Origin: Myxococcales bacterium
GTDB lineage: Bacteria; Myxococcota_A; Polyangia; Polyangiales; Ga0077539
DNA length: 64,000 nucleotides
Reading direction: 5' to 3'
Assembly (NCBI GenBank): GCA_030652255.1
Contig: JAUSAZ010000209.1
Span: 1 to 64,000, forward strand
In this document: piece by piece, positions 39,698-47,473 of the stretch
Layout: each line of letters begins with the position of its first letter
Numbering within the stretch: the first letter of the stretch is position 1
The notes under the pieces: model-generated
What the model saw: the letters and a program-made list of their open reading frames with translations, nothing else
The model's database searches: none
Told to the model about the DNA's origin: nothing
Position numbers and translations under genes: made by a program

Positions 39698-40441
39698 ATG
39701 GACGACATCGATCGCATCGCTCCCACGAGGCGCCCGGAGGGCAGGCGGGTCGCGCAGCACCAGACCTGGGAGACGCTGCTCTTCCTTCACTGGCGGGTCC
39801 CGGTGGCGGCGCTGCGGCCGCTCATCCCCGAGGCGCTGGAGATCGACACCTTCGACGGCGACGCGTGGGTGGGCCTCGTGCCCTTCACCATGCGCGGCGT
39901 GCGGCTCTCGTGGCTCCCGGCGGTGCCAGGGACGTCGGACTTCCACGAGACCAACCTCCGCACCTACGTGCACCACCGGGGGAAGAACCCCGGGGTGTGG
40001 TTCTTCACCCTGGAGGCCGCGGCGTGGATCCCCGTGCAGGTCGCGCGCGCCGGGTGGCACCTGCCCTATCACCACGCGAAGATGTCCCTCGATCGGGGCG
40101 CCGACGGCGTCATCGACTACGCCTCCGAGCGTCGCTCGCCGCCCCCGCTGCCCGCCCACTGCAAGGTGCGCTACCAGCCCGCTGGAGAGCCCTCGGCCGC
40201 GGTGCCGGGCACGCTCGAGCACTTTCTCGCCGAGCGCTACCTGCTCTACGCCGACACCGGCCGGGGGCGCATCCAGCGGGGCCAGGTGCACCACGCCCCC
40301 TATCCGTTGCAGCCCGCGACGGTGCACTCCTGGGAGGAGTCGCTCTTCGCCGCGTGCGGCATCGCCCGCCCCAACGCCGAACCCCTCGCGCACTACGCCT
40401 CCGGCGTGGACGTCGAGATCTTCGACCTCGAAGACCTCTGA
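39698..40441 (+). CDS. DUF2071 (YqjF-like) protein
   Basis: 247 residues with the DUF2071 pattern: WETLLFLHWRVPVAALRPLIPEALEID at the start, VPFTMRGVRLSWLP, NLRTYVHHRGKNPGVWFFTLEA and a late LYADTGRGRIQRGQVHHAPYPLQ. The family adopts an acetoacetate-decarboxylase-like fold but no activity is established. Confidence 0.85.
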   Translation: MDDIDRIAPTRRPEGRRVAQHQTWETLLFLHWRVPVAALRPLIPEALEIDTFDGDAWVGLVPFTMRGVRLSWLPAVPGTSDFHETNLRTYVHHRGKNPGVWFFTLEAAAWIPVQVARAGWHLPYHHAKMSLDRGADGVIDYASERRSPPPLPAHCKVRYQPAGEPSAAVPGTLEHFLAERYLLYADTGRGRIQRGQVHHAPYPLQPATVHSWEESLFAACGIARPNAEPLAHYASGVDVEIFDLEDL

Positions 40442-40980
40442 ACGGGCGACCGCGAGGCGATCGGGGCAGCGGGCCGGTGCGGAGGAGCAGCGCGCGGCGC
40501 GGCGGCGACGGTCGACCTTGCCCCCTGTGTGACCCCTCATCGTTGCCCTCTTCGTGGGCGAACCGCTTGTAGGCTGCGGGTTCCGGGCTACCCGCACACC
40601 TTTGCGCGCCTTGGCTGCCGCGGGTTGAAACCCACGGCAGCCAAGGTGAAGGCCGCAAGCGGCCTGTCCGATGTCCAGGCACAGTGACCAGCCCGCCGCG
40701 GGCTTTCCCTTGGCTGCCGTGGGTTTCAACCCGCGGCTGCCGGGCGCGCGAAGTTGCGCGGGTAGCCCGCGGGCGCGCAGTCGGCGCGGTCCAGACGGCG
40801 CTCATCACACCCTGAAAAGGACATCGATTCCCGACGGAAACGAGACCAGAGGACAGCGCTCACGCTCAGGGTCCGGCTCGGGTCGCCGACAACGCCGCGG
40901 TCGTACCGGGGAAGCGCTCGCCGACGACGGCCCCGTGTAAGGTCCGCGCCCCTCGCGGGACCAACGGGGCAGCGAGGCAC
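40442..40980. other. Intergenic region with REPIN-like element
   Basis: 539 bases without a gene between the DUF2071 and ECF sigma genes. Its centre (40584-40769) is a large inverted repeat. The ECF promoter must lie in 40770-40980. Confidence 0.6.
40584..40769. repeat. REPIN-like imperfect inverted repeat
   Basis: Two arms of about 62 bases, 40584-40646 and 40708-40769, are near-identical in inverted orientation. Each arm contains its own palindrome, GGCTGCCGYGGGTT and its complement, and ends with CGGGCTACCCGC. The 61-base spacer holds a perfect GGCCGCAAGCGGCC hairpin at 40651-40664. This is the form of a paired REP (REPIN) or small MITE. No flanking target duplication is evident. Confidence 0.85.
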
Positions 40981-41538
40981 ATGACCGACGTCCCCTACCC
41001 AGACACCGCTACCCTCGCGGGCGTGACCGACGAGGAGCGCGCCCGCACCTTCACCGCGTGGATGACCGCCCACGCCGCCAGCGTGCGCCGCGCGGCCGCG
41101 AGCTACGCCCACACCGCCGCCGAGCAGGACGACCTCGTCCAGCAGATCGCGCTCGCCCTCTGGGGCGCGCTGCCGTCGTTTCGCGGGGAGTGCTCGGCGC
41201 GCACCTTCGTCTTCCGCGTGGCCCACAACCAGGGGGCGCACTTCGCTACGCGCGAGCGCCTCCGCCGTCCGCACCCCGACGCCGACGAGCGGGTGTGCGC
41301 CATCGTCGACCACGCGCCCGACCCGGAGGCCGCGCTCGACGCCCACCGGCGGCGCGAGCGCATGTTCGCCGCGCTGCGCGGGCTCCCGCTGCCCCACCGC
41401 CAGGTGCTGACGCTGGCGCTGGAGGGCCTCGGCCACGACGAGATCGCCGCGGTGCTGGGCGTCACCGTCAACAACGTCAACGTGCGATTGAGCCGGGCGC
41501 GCGACGCCCTGCGCACCAGCCTGGGAGGCGAGCGATGA
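40981..41538 (+). CDS. ECF-family RNA polymerase sigma factor
   Basis: 185 residues. Region 2 (about 35-95) contains EQDDLVQQIALALWGALPSF and TFVFRVAHN. Region 4 (about 130-180) contains LPLPHRQVLTLALEGLGHDEIAAVLGVTVNNVNVRL, the -35-binding helix-turn-helix. It directs RNA polymerase to stress or envelope promoters. Its stop overlaps the ATG of the next gene (ATGA), a membrane protein that probably controls it. Confidence 0.92.
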   Translation: MTDVPYPDTATLAGVTDEERARTFTAWMTAHAASVRRAAASYAHTAAEQDDLVQQIALALWGALPSFRGECSARTFVFRVAHNQGAHFATRERLRRPHPDADERVCAIVDHAPDPEAALDAHRRRERMFAALRGLPLPHRQVLTLALEGLGHDEIAAVLGVTVNNVNVRLSRARDALRTSLGGER

Positions 41539-42125
41539 GCCGAGACGACGACGAGTGGGCCGCGTGGGCCCGGGACTTCCAGGGGAGCCCCGCGGAGGGC
41601 GACGCGGAGACGCCGGCGGCGATGCTCGCGCGGGTGCGCCGGGAGACGTGGAAGCAGCGGCGAGCGTACCTGTGGGAGGCGCTGGCGTGCGTGGTCCTGA
41701 TCGGGTTCTACGTGGTGATGCTGGGGCGGCAGCGGGCGACGTGGTTCGTGGTGATGGCGTCGGCCAACTTCGTCTTCGCGGCGCTCTGGATGGGGTACCT
41801 CACGCACACGCTCCGGGGGACGTGGTCGGCCGCGGGGGCCGACGCGCGCACCTTCGTCGCGCTTACGCGGGCGCGCCGGGCGGCGGAGCACCGGTGGTTC
41901 CGCTTCTCGCGCGCCCTCACGGCGGCGATGCTGCTCTTCGTGGTGGCGTGGGCGCCCTTCGTGCTCCGGGCGCGCTGGGAGCGCTACGCCGCCGAGCCGT
42001 GGCGCGCCGTCGTGGGCTTCGGGGTGGCGCTGCTCATCGGCGTCGCGGCGATGGTGCACCAGACGCGCAAGCTGGAGCGCGCCGAGCGGGAGCTGGCCGC
42101 CCTCGACGCAGCGGCGGGGGAGTGA
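41535..42125 (+). CDS. Four-helix membrane protein, putative anti-sigma factor
   Basis: 196 residues: about 45 soluble N-terminal residues, then four transmembrane helices (EALACVVLIGFYVVMLG, WFVVMASANFVFAALWMGY, ALTAAMLLFVVAWAPFVL, AVVGFGVALLIGVAAMV). The tight four-base overlap with the ECF sigma gene and the cytosolic N-terminus suggest an anti-sigma role. No zinc HxxxCxxC motif is present, so it is not a ZAS-type protein. Confidence 0.7.
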   Translation: MSRDDDEWAAWARDFQGSPAEGDAETPAAMLARVRRETWKQRRAYLWEALACVVLIGFYVVMLGRQRATWFVVMASANFVFAALWMGYLTHTLRGTWSAAGADARTFVALTRARRAAEHRWFRFSRALTAAMLLFVVAWAPFVLRARWERYAAEPWRAVVGFGVALLIGVAAMVHQTRKLERAERELAALDAAAGE

Positions 42126-42157
42126 CGCTCGGGGGGCGGCGGGGCGTGACCGTTGGC

Positions 42158-42163
42158 GATAGC
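42158..42163 (+). promoter_or_regulatory. GATAGC box
   Basis: Ends 10 bases before the ATG at 42174; no Shine-Dalgarno is present. Candidate -10 element for a short leader. Confidence 0.35.
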
Positions 42164-42173
42164 CTCGCGCGCC

Positions 42174-43133
42174 ATGACGAAGAGCAAGCGGGGGACACCG
42201 AAGGGCGACGGGACGCGGCTGGTGCGCAAGGTCGAGGCGTTCCGCGCGGCGCTACAGGCCGCGGAGTTCGGCGAGGACCTGTTCACCATGGCGCAGTACT
42301 TGTTCCTGAGGCCGGCGAACGACCTGACGACGGTGGCGATCGACGGGATGTTGATGATGCAGACCCCGGACAGGCAGCACTACGTCGACCCGCACGGGCA
42401 GCTGCGGCCCTGGGGCGAGAAGGTCGCCGAGGTGCTCGCGCTCAGCAAGCGCATCGGCGAAGCGAAGAGCCTCACGTCCCCGGCGCGGGAGGTGAAGGAG
42501 CGCATGCTCGCCCTCCTCGACGAGTTCGTCGCGCTCGACCTCGACTACCCCCGCAGCGCGGTGATCTCGCCGCCCACGGGTGACGTGCTCGCCCCGCTCG
42601 CCCGCGACGACGACCGCCGCGGCGCCGTCGCCCTGCCCGCGCCCGACGGCGCGCCCGCGCTCGTCCTACGCTGGACCCACCTCGGCGCCTACCTCCCCAG
42701 CAAGAACATCGTCGACGCCTGGGGCGGCGGCGTCGGCGGCAACGCGGCCTACGTCGGCCACTTCGAGGGCCCCGGCGGCCCGGTCGCGGTGCGCTCCGAG
42801 CGCCTCAAGGCGGTGACCATCGACCGCGCCGGCAACGACTCCCCGGGCGTCACGGCGCCCGCCGACCCGTGCCCGTCGCTCAACGTGACGGCCCTGCTGC
42901 GGGCCCTCGGCGAGGGACCATCCCCGGCGCTGCTCGACGGCGCGCGGATCGCCACGGTGAAGCAGCCGAAGGCCGTCACCGCCGAGGTGACCTGGAAGCG
43001 CGAGCCGTGGGGGTGGGTGCTCGAGGCGCATCTCCGGGAGGCGAAGCGGGCGATCCGCCAGGTGCACCACCAGTTCAGCTTCGACGACGGGGGCGGCGTC
43101 GACGCGACGCTGCACTTCACGCTGCAGCCGTAG
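42174..43133 (+). CDS. Conserved hypothetical protein
   Basis: 319 residues, soluble, not recognised. The N-terminal third is helical with basic residues (MTKSKRGTPKGDGTRLVRKVEAFRAAL). The middle contains a Gly-rich segment (IVDAWGGGVGGNAAYVGHFEGPGG) and the C-terminal part is beta-rich (KAVTAEVTWKREPWGWVLEAHLREA). No signal peptide or metal motif. Confidence 0.6.
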   Translation: MTKSKRGTPKGDGTRLVRKVEAFRAALQAAEFGEDLFTMAQYLFLRPANDLTTVAIDGMLMMQTPDRQHYVDPHGQLRPWGEKVAEVLALSKRIGEAKSLTSPAREVKERMLALLDEFVALDLDYPRSAVISPPTGDVLAPLARDDDRRGAVALPAPDGAPALVLRWTHLGAYLPSKNIVDAWGGGVGGNAAYVGHFEGPGGPVAVRSERLKAVTIDRAGNDSPGVTAPADPCPSLNVTALLRALGEGPSPALLDGARIATVKQPKAVTAEVTWKREPWGWVLEAHLREAKRAIRQVHHQFSFDDGGGVDATLHFTLQP

Positions 43134-43193
43134 CGACGCCCGCGGCGTGCGGACAGGTCGACGCAGGGAGGCGGCGGCCCAAGGAGGGGAGCC

Positions 43194-44399
43194 ATGCGAT
43201 CCATCGTGCTTCTCTGCTCCGGTCTCCTCGCGCTCTCCTCGTGTCGCAACCGCACCGGCGACGACGCCGCCGTGACCGCCGCCGCGGCCGACGCCGGGCA
43301 CGGTGCCCTGGCCGAGCACGGCGGCATGCTCGCCTTCGCCGCCAACCTCCGCGCCGAGGTGCTCGCGCAGCCCGACGGGCGCGTGATGGCCTACCTCACG
43401 AGCCCGCAGGGCGTGCCGGTGCAGGCGGAGTCGGTGAAGGTCGGGCTGCGCAAGCCCGACGGCCAGGTGCAGTCCGTGCCGGTCTCCTACGACCCCGTCA
43501 CGCGGGCCTACGTCGGCCGCGCCGCAGGCGTGCCGCCGGGCGCGTACCCGGTGCAGGTGGAGGTGCAGCAGGCGCCGACCGCCCCGCCGGTGATGATGCT
43601 CACCGCCCCGGTGACGCTCGCCCAGACCGTGCAGCCCCCGGCGCCGCAGCACGGCGGCCAGGTGATGGTGCTCGGTGACAAGGCCGTCGAGGTCGTGGTC
43701 GCGCGCTCGGGCGACGTCGCCACCTTCTGGACCACCCTCGCCGGCGCCCCCATCGACCCCGGGCAGGTCGTGGCCCCCACGCTCGTGGTGAAGGTCGACG
43801 ACCGGCCCCAGACGGTGATGCTGCGCCCGTCGGGCGGCGCGCTCATCGGGCACGTCGACGTCGACGTCGGCACCCGGGCCGCGCTCGACATCAGCCTGCC
43901 CACGGTGTCGCTCGGCGGCGCGGTCTATTTCGGCGCCGAGGTGCCGCGGGTGCCGGTGGTCGTGTCCATCCCGGGCAACCTCTTCGCGGTGCCCGCCGCG
44001 CGCCCGGTAGCGCCCACGGTGGTCATCGCGCAGCCCACCGCGCCGCCGCCGCAGGCGATGCCCAACGTGGCGATCGCCCGTCCCACGGTGCAGGCCCAGG
44101 TGCAGGTGCAGGTGCAGGCGCAGGCGGCACCCAACACCGTGGTGATCGCGCGCCCCGCGGCGCCCACGGTGGTCATCGCCCGGCCCGCGCCCCCGCCCGT
44201 GGTGGTCGTGCAGCAGGGAGGGGAGGGTCGCGGGCGCAACGGCCGCGGGCGCGGGGACGACGACGACCGCGGGCGTGGCCGCGGGAACGACGACGACCGT
44301 GGGCGCGGCCGCGGTCGCGGCGATGACAACGACAACGGTAACCGGGGCCGCGCACGCGGGCACGACGAGTCCGGCCGTGGGCACGGCCGCAACCGCTGA
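43194..44399 (+). CDS. Lipoprotein with RG-rich C-terminus
   Basis: 401 residues. The leader MRSIVLLCSGLLALSSC ends in a lipobox. Residues 40-260 form a beta-rich domain with repeated VxVxxxDPxT strands (possibly Ig-like). A linker of VVIARP/TVVIAQP repeats follows. The last 60 residues are RGRGNDDDRGRGRG-type Arg/Gly/Asp repeats, likely disordered and able to bind polyanions. AAGGAGGGGAGCC precedes the ATG. Function unknown. Confidence 0.7.
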   Translation: MRSIVLLCSGLLALSSCRNRTGDDAAVTAAAADAGHGALAEHGGMLAFAANLRAEVLAQPDGRVMAYLTSPQGVPVQAESVKVGLRKPDGQVQSVPVSYDPVTRAYVGRAAGVPPGAYPVQVEVQQAPTAPPVMMLTAPVTLAQTVQPPAPQHGGQVMVLGDKAVEVVVARSGDVATFWTTLAGAPIDPGQVVAPTLVVKVDDRPQTVMLRPSGGALIGHVDVDVGTRAALDISLPTVSLGGAVYFGAEVPRVPVVVSIPGNLFAVPAARPVAPTVVIAQPTAPPPQAMPNVAIARPTVQAQVQVQVQAQAAPNTVVIARPAAPTVVIARPAPPPVVVVQQGGEGRGRNGRGRGDDDDRGRGRGNDDDRGRGRGRGDDNDNGNRGRARGHDESGRGHGRNR

Positions 44400-44462
44400 C
44401 CCGGCGGCGGGGTGCCAGGCCTCGCAGCGACGTGCCGACGATCTGCGTCGCGCGAAGTCGCG

Positions 44463-44516
44463 CCCGCCACCCCCGCCGCCACCCCCGCCGCCACCCCCGC
44501 CGCCACCCACCGCCAC
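44463..44516 (-). repeat. 12-bp C-rich tandem repeat
   Basis: Four to five copies of CGCCGCCACCCC downstream of the RG-rich lipoprotein gene. Read on the minus strand it is GGGGGTGGCGGC repeated, with four runs of five G, so a G-quadruplex is likely. Confidence 0.85.
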
Positions 44517-44640
44517 CCCTGATCACGGCAACCCCACCCGAGGATCAAAGCGATCTCACGCGTTGATCGACCGCGGCCTCCCGCTTGCGATGGGCTCGTC
44601 CGCTTCGGCCAGAGCGGCCGATTCACCCGGAGGACTTCCC

Positions 44641-45279
44641 ATGCAGCCAACGACCCCGATTCAAGCCGCGAGTGGCGAGACGAGCGATCCAACCCGCCCC
44701 GGATACGGGCCCGACGACATGCTGTGGTGCCTGCACTGCAATCGCACCTTCCCCGGCCGGGACGCGCGCCCGGAGCCGTACTTCGGTCGCCAGGGTTGCG
44801 GCTACGACGACTGCACCGCCGCCGGCTTCGACATCGACATCTTCAACGCCGAGGGCGCCCGCGCGATGGCCGACCCGGCCGACCCGGCCGACCCGGCCGA
44901 CGTACGCGAGGCGATCCTGGGCATCGACTGCGGCGACGACGTCGACGGCGTGACCCACTTCCAGCGCCTGGGCCTCCAGGGGCTCGCCGCGCTGCTCTCT
45001 TGTCGCTTCATCGAGCCGGACGCTCGCCAGAACCGGGCTCCGTCCACGCTCGAATGCCTGACGTTCCTCGGGCGTTGGCCCGAGGTGCGCGTGCACGGCT
45101 ACGCGGTGCACCGCGACCGCGAGGGCGACGGCGGGCGGGTCTCCATCGAGGGCTTCGAGTGCGACCTCGAAGGCGTCGCGGAGGGCCTTCGCTCGCCGCT
45201 CCGCGAGGCGTTCCGGCGGTTCGAGCATGCCGACGAGTTCGTCGACGACGGCGAGCACCTGTACGCCTGGTGGGACTGA
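44641..45279 (+). CDS. Hypothetical protein with Cys-rich N-terminus
   Basis: 212 residues; GGAGG 7 bases before the ATG. The N-terminus has MLWCLHCNRTF and later GCGYDDCTAAG, a four-cysteine zinc-ribbon-like pattern. A short (DPA)n run follows, from three GACCCGGCC units. The rest is acidic and helical (SPLREAFRRFEHADEFVDDGEH). Not assigned to a family. It converges with the TPR gene, 46 bases apart. Confidence 0.65.
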   Translation: MQPTTPIQAASGETSDPTRPGYGPDDMLWCLHCNRTFPGRDARPEPYFGRQGCGYDDCTAAGFDIDIFNAEGARAMADPADPADPADVREAILGIDCGDDVDGVTHFQRLGLQGLAALLSCRFIEPDARQNRAPSTLECLTFLGRWPEVRVHGYAVHRDREGDGGRVSIEGFECDLEGVAEGLRSPLREAFRRFEHADEFVDDGEHLYAWWD

Positions 45280-45325
45280 CGATCGGAGCGGAGGGCGGTG
45301 GTGGTGTTCACGCGGCCGGGCGTAT

Positions 45326-47467
45326 CTATCGGATACGTCGCCCCTTGGAAGAGGGCTTCGGTCGCGGAGCCGCCGCGCGCGCGATGGTGTCACCCAGTGG
45401 GTCCACCTGCTTCAGCGTGTCCCAGTGGGCATCCTCCGCGAGGATCGTGGTTGCTCGATCGAACGCGGTGCGGGCCTCATCGGTTTGACCCAACGCGAGT
45501 AACAACGGGATCATGTTCCGTAGCGCACGCGCGAGGTAGGACGGCTCTCGCTGGGCTTCGGCGCGGGAGAGGGCCGCCTGGGACTCTCGGAGAGCCCCCT
45601 TGTGGTTGTTGGCTCTCCAGTGAATCTGCGACAGGCCTATGCGCAGGTCGATCTGATCACGTATCGCACCGAGTGAGTCGAGTTCGTCGCGCGCGCGCTC
45701 AAGTTGGGTGAGGGCTTCTGCCACTCGACCCTTGCGTGAAAGCACCACCCCGAGATTCCCCTGTGCAATCGCTGCCTCTCGTCGGAGGCCGAGGCGTTCG
45801 AAGCACGGCATTACTTCATTGCGTAGGATTCGCAGCGCCTCGTCCAGGCTCCCACGCGCTTGGAGCACTTCCGCGATCTTGCCCAGTATGACTGCTCGCT
45901 CCCGCACGTCGCCGAGCCGCTCGTAGACTGGCAATTCCTCCTCACGCCAGATGCGCAGCGCCTCGTCCAGATCGCCCCGAGCCTCAAGCACGTCCGCGAT
46001 CTTGCCCAGGGTGGCCGCGCGCGAGCGCACGTCGCCGAGCCGCTCGTAGACCGGCAGTTCCTCCTCGCGCCGGATGCGCAGCGCCTCGTCCAGATCGCCC
46101 CGAGCCTCAAGCACATCTGCGATCTCGCCCAGGCTGACCGCGCGGGCGCGCACGTCGCCCAGTCGCTCGTAGACCGGCAGTTCCTCCTCGCGCCGGATGC
46201 GCAGCGCCTCGTCCAGATCGCCCCGAGCCTCAAGCACCGATGCCCGCAATCCAGTCGCGATGGCCGCCAACCGCTGATCGTGAAGTGACCGGGCATTCGG
46301 CATCAACTCCCGTTCACACAGGTCGATAACGGAAGCCCACTCACCTCTGGTGAAGCGAAGTTTTGCTACTTGGTACGCCGCGTCCCAAGCCTCCCGGGCG
46401 CGCCCGGTCGAAGCACAGAACCCCTGCACGCCTACAAGGATCGCCAGCGCTTCGTCGATCGAACCACCATTGGCCAGTTGCGCTGCTCTTGCCTTCAACA
46501 CCGCGGCGCGGAGATCGCTTCTCGCCGATGTCTCCGCGATCGCGATCGCTCGTTGCAGTGCGATGTCTGCTGCCTCCCGTCTCCCCGACTCGCGCTCGAA
46601 CCCCGCTCGCAACAGCAACCCTCGGACAGCGGCTGCGACGTGCTGTCCCGAGTCGACCTCCGGCAGGCTCTCCAAAACTGCGAGTCCTGCCTTCGCGCCA
46701 TCAGTCGAGCCTGCGAGCGCCGCCGCGAGGAGTCCCGCCTCCGCACCCCACTCTCCGGCATCATTCGTCGCGCGGAATTCGGCCAGGTGATCGCGCGCCC
46801 GGTCAATCTCTCCGCACGCCATCGCGTGGTCCGCCGCGCGAAGGAGCGTCGGCCACTCGGAGTCGGAGAGTTCCAGCCATCCACTCGGCGATAGGCTCGG
46901 CGTCGGTGCCGGAGTACGACCCGTTCCCTCTAACGTCGCTCCTTCTCCTAGCGCCCTCTGTCGGATCAGCGTGCTGAAGTAGTGACAGAAGTCCGGCGCG
47001 ACGAGCCGCAGTTTCAGGAGCGCGGCCGGGTGGGCGAGCAGCAGGCACGTCAACGGTAGATCACGCACCAGCGGATCCCGTTCGAGGTTGAGCCTCATGA
47101 AGAAGGACGGGTGCGACTCCAGCGCAGCTCCCGCCGTCTCTTCGAGATCTGTCAGCACGAGCACCATCCGCGGACCGCGCTCATCAGGTGGTGGCAATCG
47201 AGCCACGATCTCGTCGCGCACGGCAACGCCCGGGAGGCCCTTCAACGAGACCTCGAACCACGACCGATCGGGCAATCGCTCCCGCAGCCACGCGAGCAAC
47301 GCGCGCCGCACCGCCGGCGTCGCGACCTCCACCGCCGCGAGCTGGAACTCATCCCCCCCTGAGAGTCTCAGGTAGCGCAACAGGAGCGAGCGCTCCTCGT
47401 CATCGTACCAGCGTTCGACGAGCTCCTCGTCGTGGCCCGTCCCGTCGCTGGGAGCCCTCGACGACAC
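45326..47467 (-). CDS. TPR protein with inactive STAND-like N-terminal domain
   Basis: 713 residues. The first about 170 contain LLRYLRLSGGDEFQLAAVEV, PRMVLVLTDLEE, FFMRLNLERDPLVRDLPLTCLLL and LRLVAPDFCHYF. This pattern is known from proteins in which a STAND-like NTPase domain has lost its P-loop, and no GxxxxGK is present. The remainder (about 200-690) is TPR repeats, including three almost identical 41-residue units (VLEARGDLDEALRIRREEEL...). It starts 6 bases after the ATPase gene and should function with it as sensor or effector arm. GC content looks lower than in neighbours, suggesting transfer. Confidence 0.8.
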   Translation of the reverse strand: MSSRAPSDGTGHDEELVERWYDDEERSLLLRYLRLSGGDEFQLAAVEVATPAVRRALLAWLRERLPDRSWFEVSLKGLPGVAVRDEIVARLPPPDERGPRMVLVLTDLEETAGAALESHPSFFMRLNLERDPLVRDLPLTCLLLAHPAALLKLRLVAPDFCHYFSTLIRQRALGEGATLEGTGRTPAPTPSLSPSGWLELSDSEWPTLLRAADHAMACGEIDRARDHLAEFRATNDAGEWGAEAGLLAAALAGSTDGAKAGLAVLESLPEVDSGQHVAAAVRGLLLRAGFERESGRREAADIALQRAIAIAETSARSDLRAAVLKARAAQLANGGSIDEALAILVGVQGFCASTGRAREAWDAAYQVAKLRFTRGEWASVIDLCERELMPNARSLHDQRLAAIATGLRASVLEARGDLDEALRIRREEELPVYERLGDVRARAVSLGEIADVLEARGDLDEALRIRREEELPVYERLGDVRSRAATLGKIADVLEARGDLDEALRIWREEELPVYERLGDVRERAVILGKIAEVLQARGSLDEALRILRNEVMPCFERLGLRREAAIAQGNLGVVLSRKGRVAEALTQLERARDELDSLGAIRDQIDLRIGLSQIHWRANNHKGALRESQAALSRAEAQREPSYLARALRNMIPLLLALGQTDEARTAFDRATTILAEDAHWDTLKQVDPLGDTIARAAAPRPKPSSKGRRIR
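45838..46239 (-). repeat. 123-bp TPR-coding tandem repeat
   Basis: The motif CCTCGTCCAG begins at 45838, 45961, 46084 and 46207, exactly 123 bases (41 codons) apart. The last three copies are almost identical for their full length; the first is more diverged. Confidence 0.92.
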
Positions 47468-47473
47468 CGCCGC

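Noticed and set aside
40584..40769. CRISPR-like repeat (GTTTCAACCCGCGGCTGCC resembles some CRISPR repeats)
   Set aside because: Only two copies, in inverted orientation, with no regular spacers or cas genes.
42666..44516. 616-codon minus-strand frame with His/Val/Gly runs
   Set aside because: Antisense to the RG-rich lipoprotein, which has a Shine-Dalgarno and lipobox.
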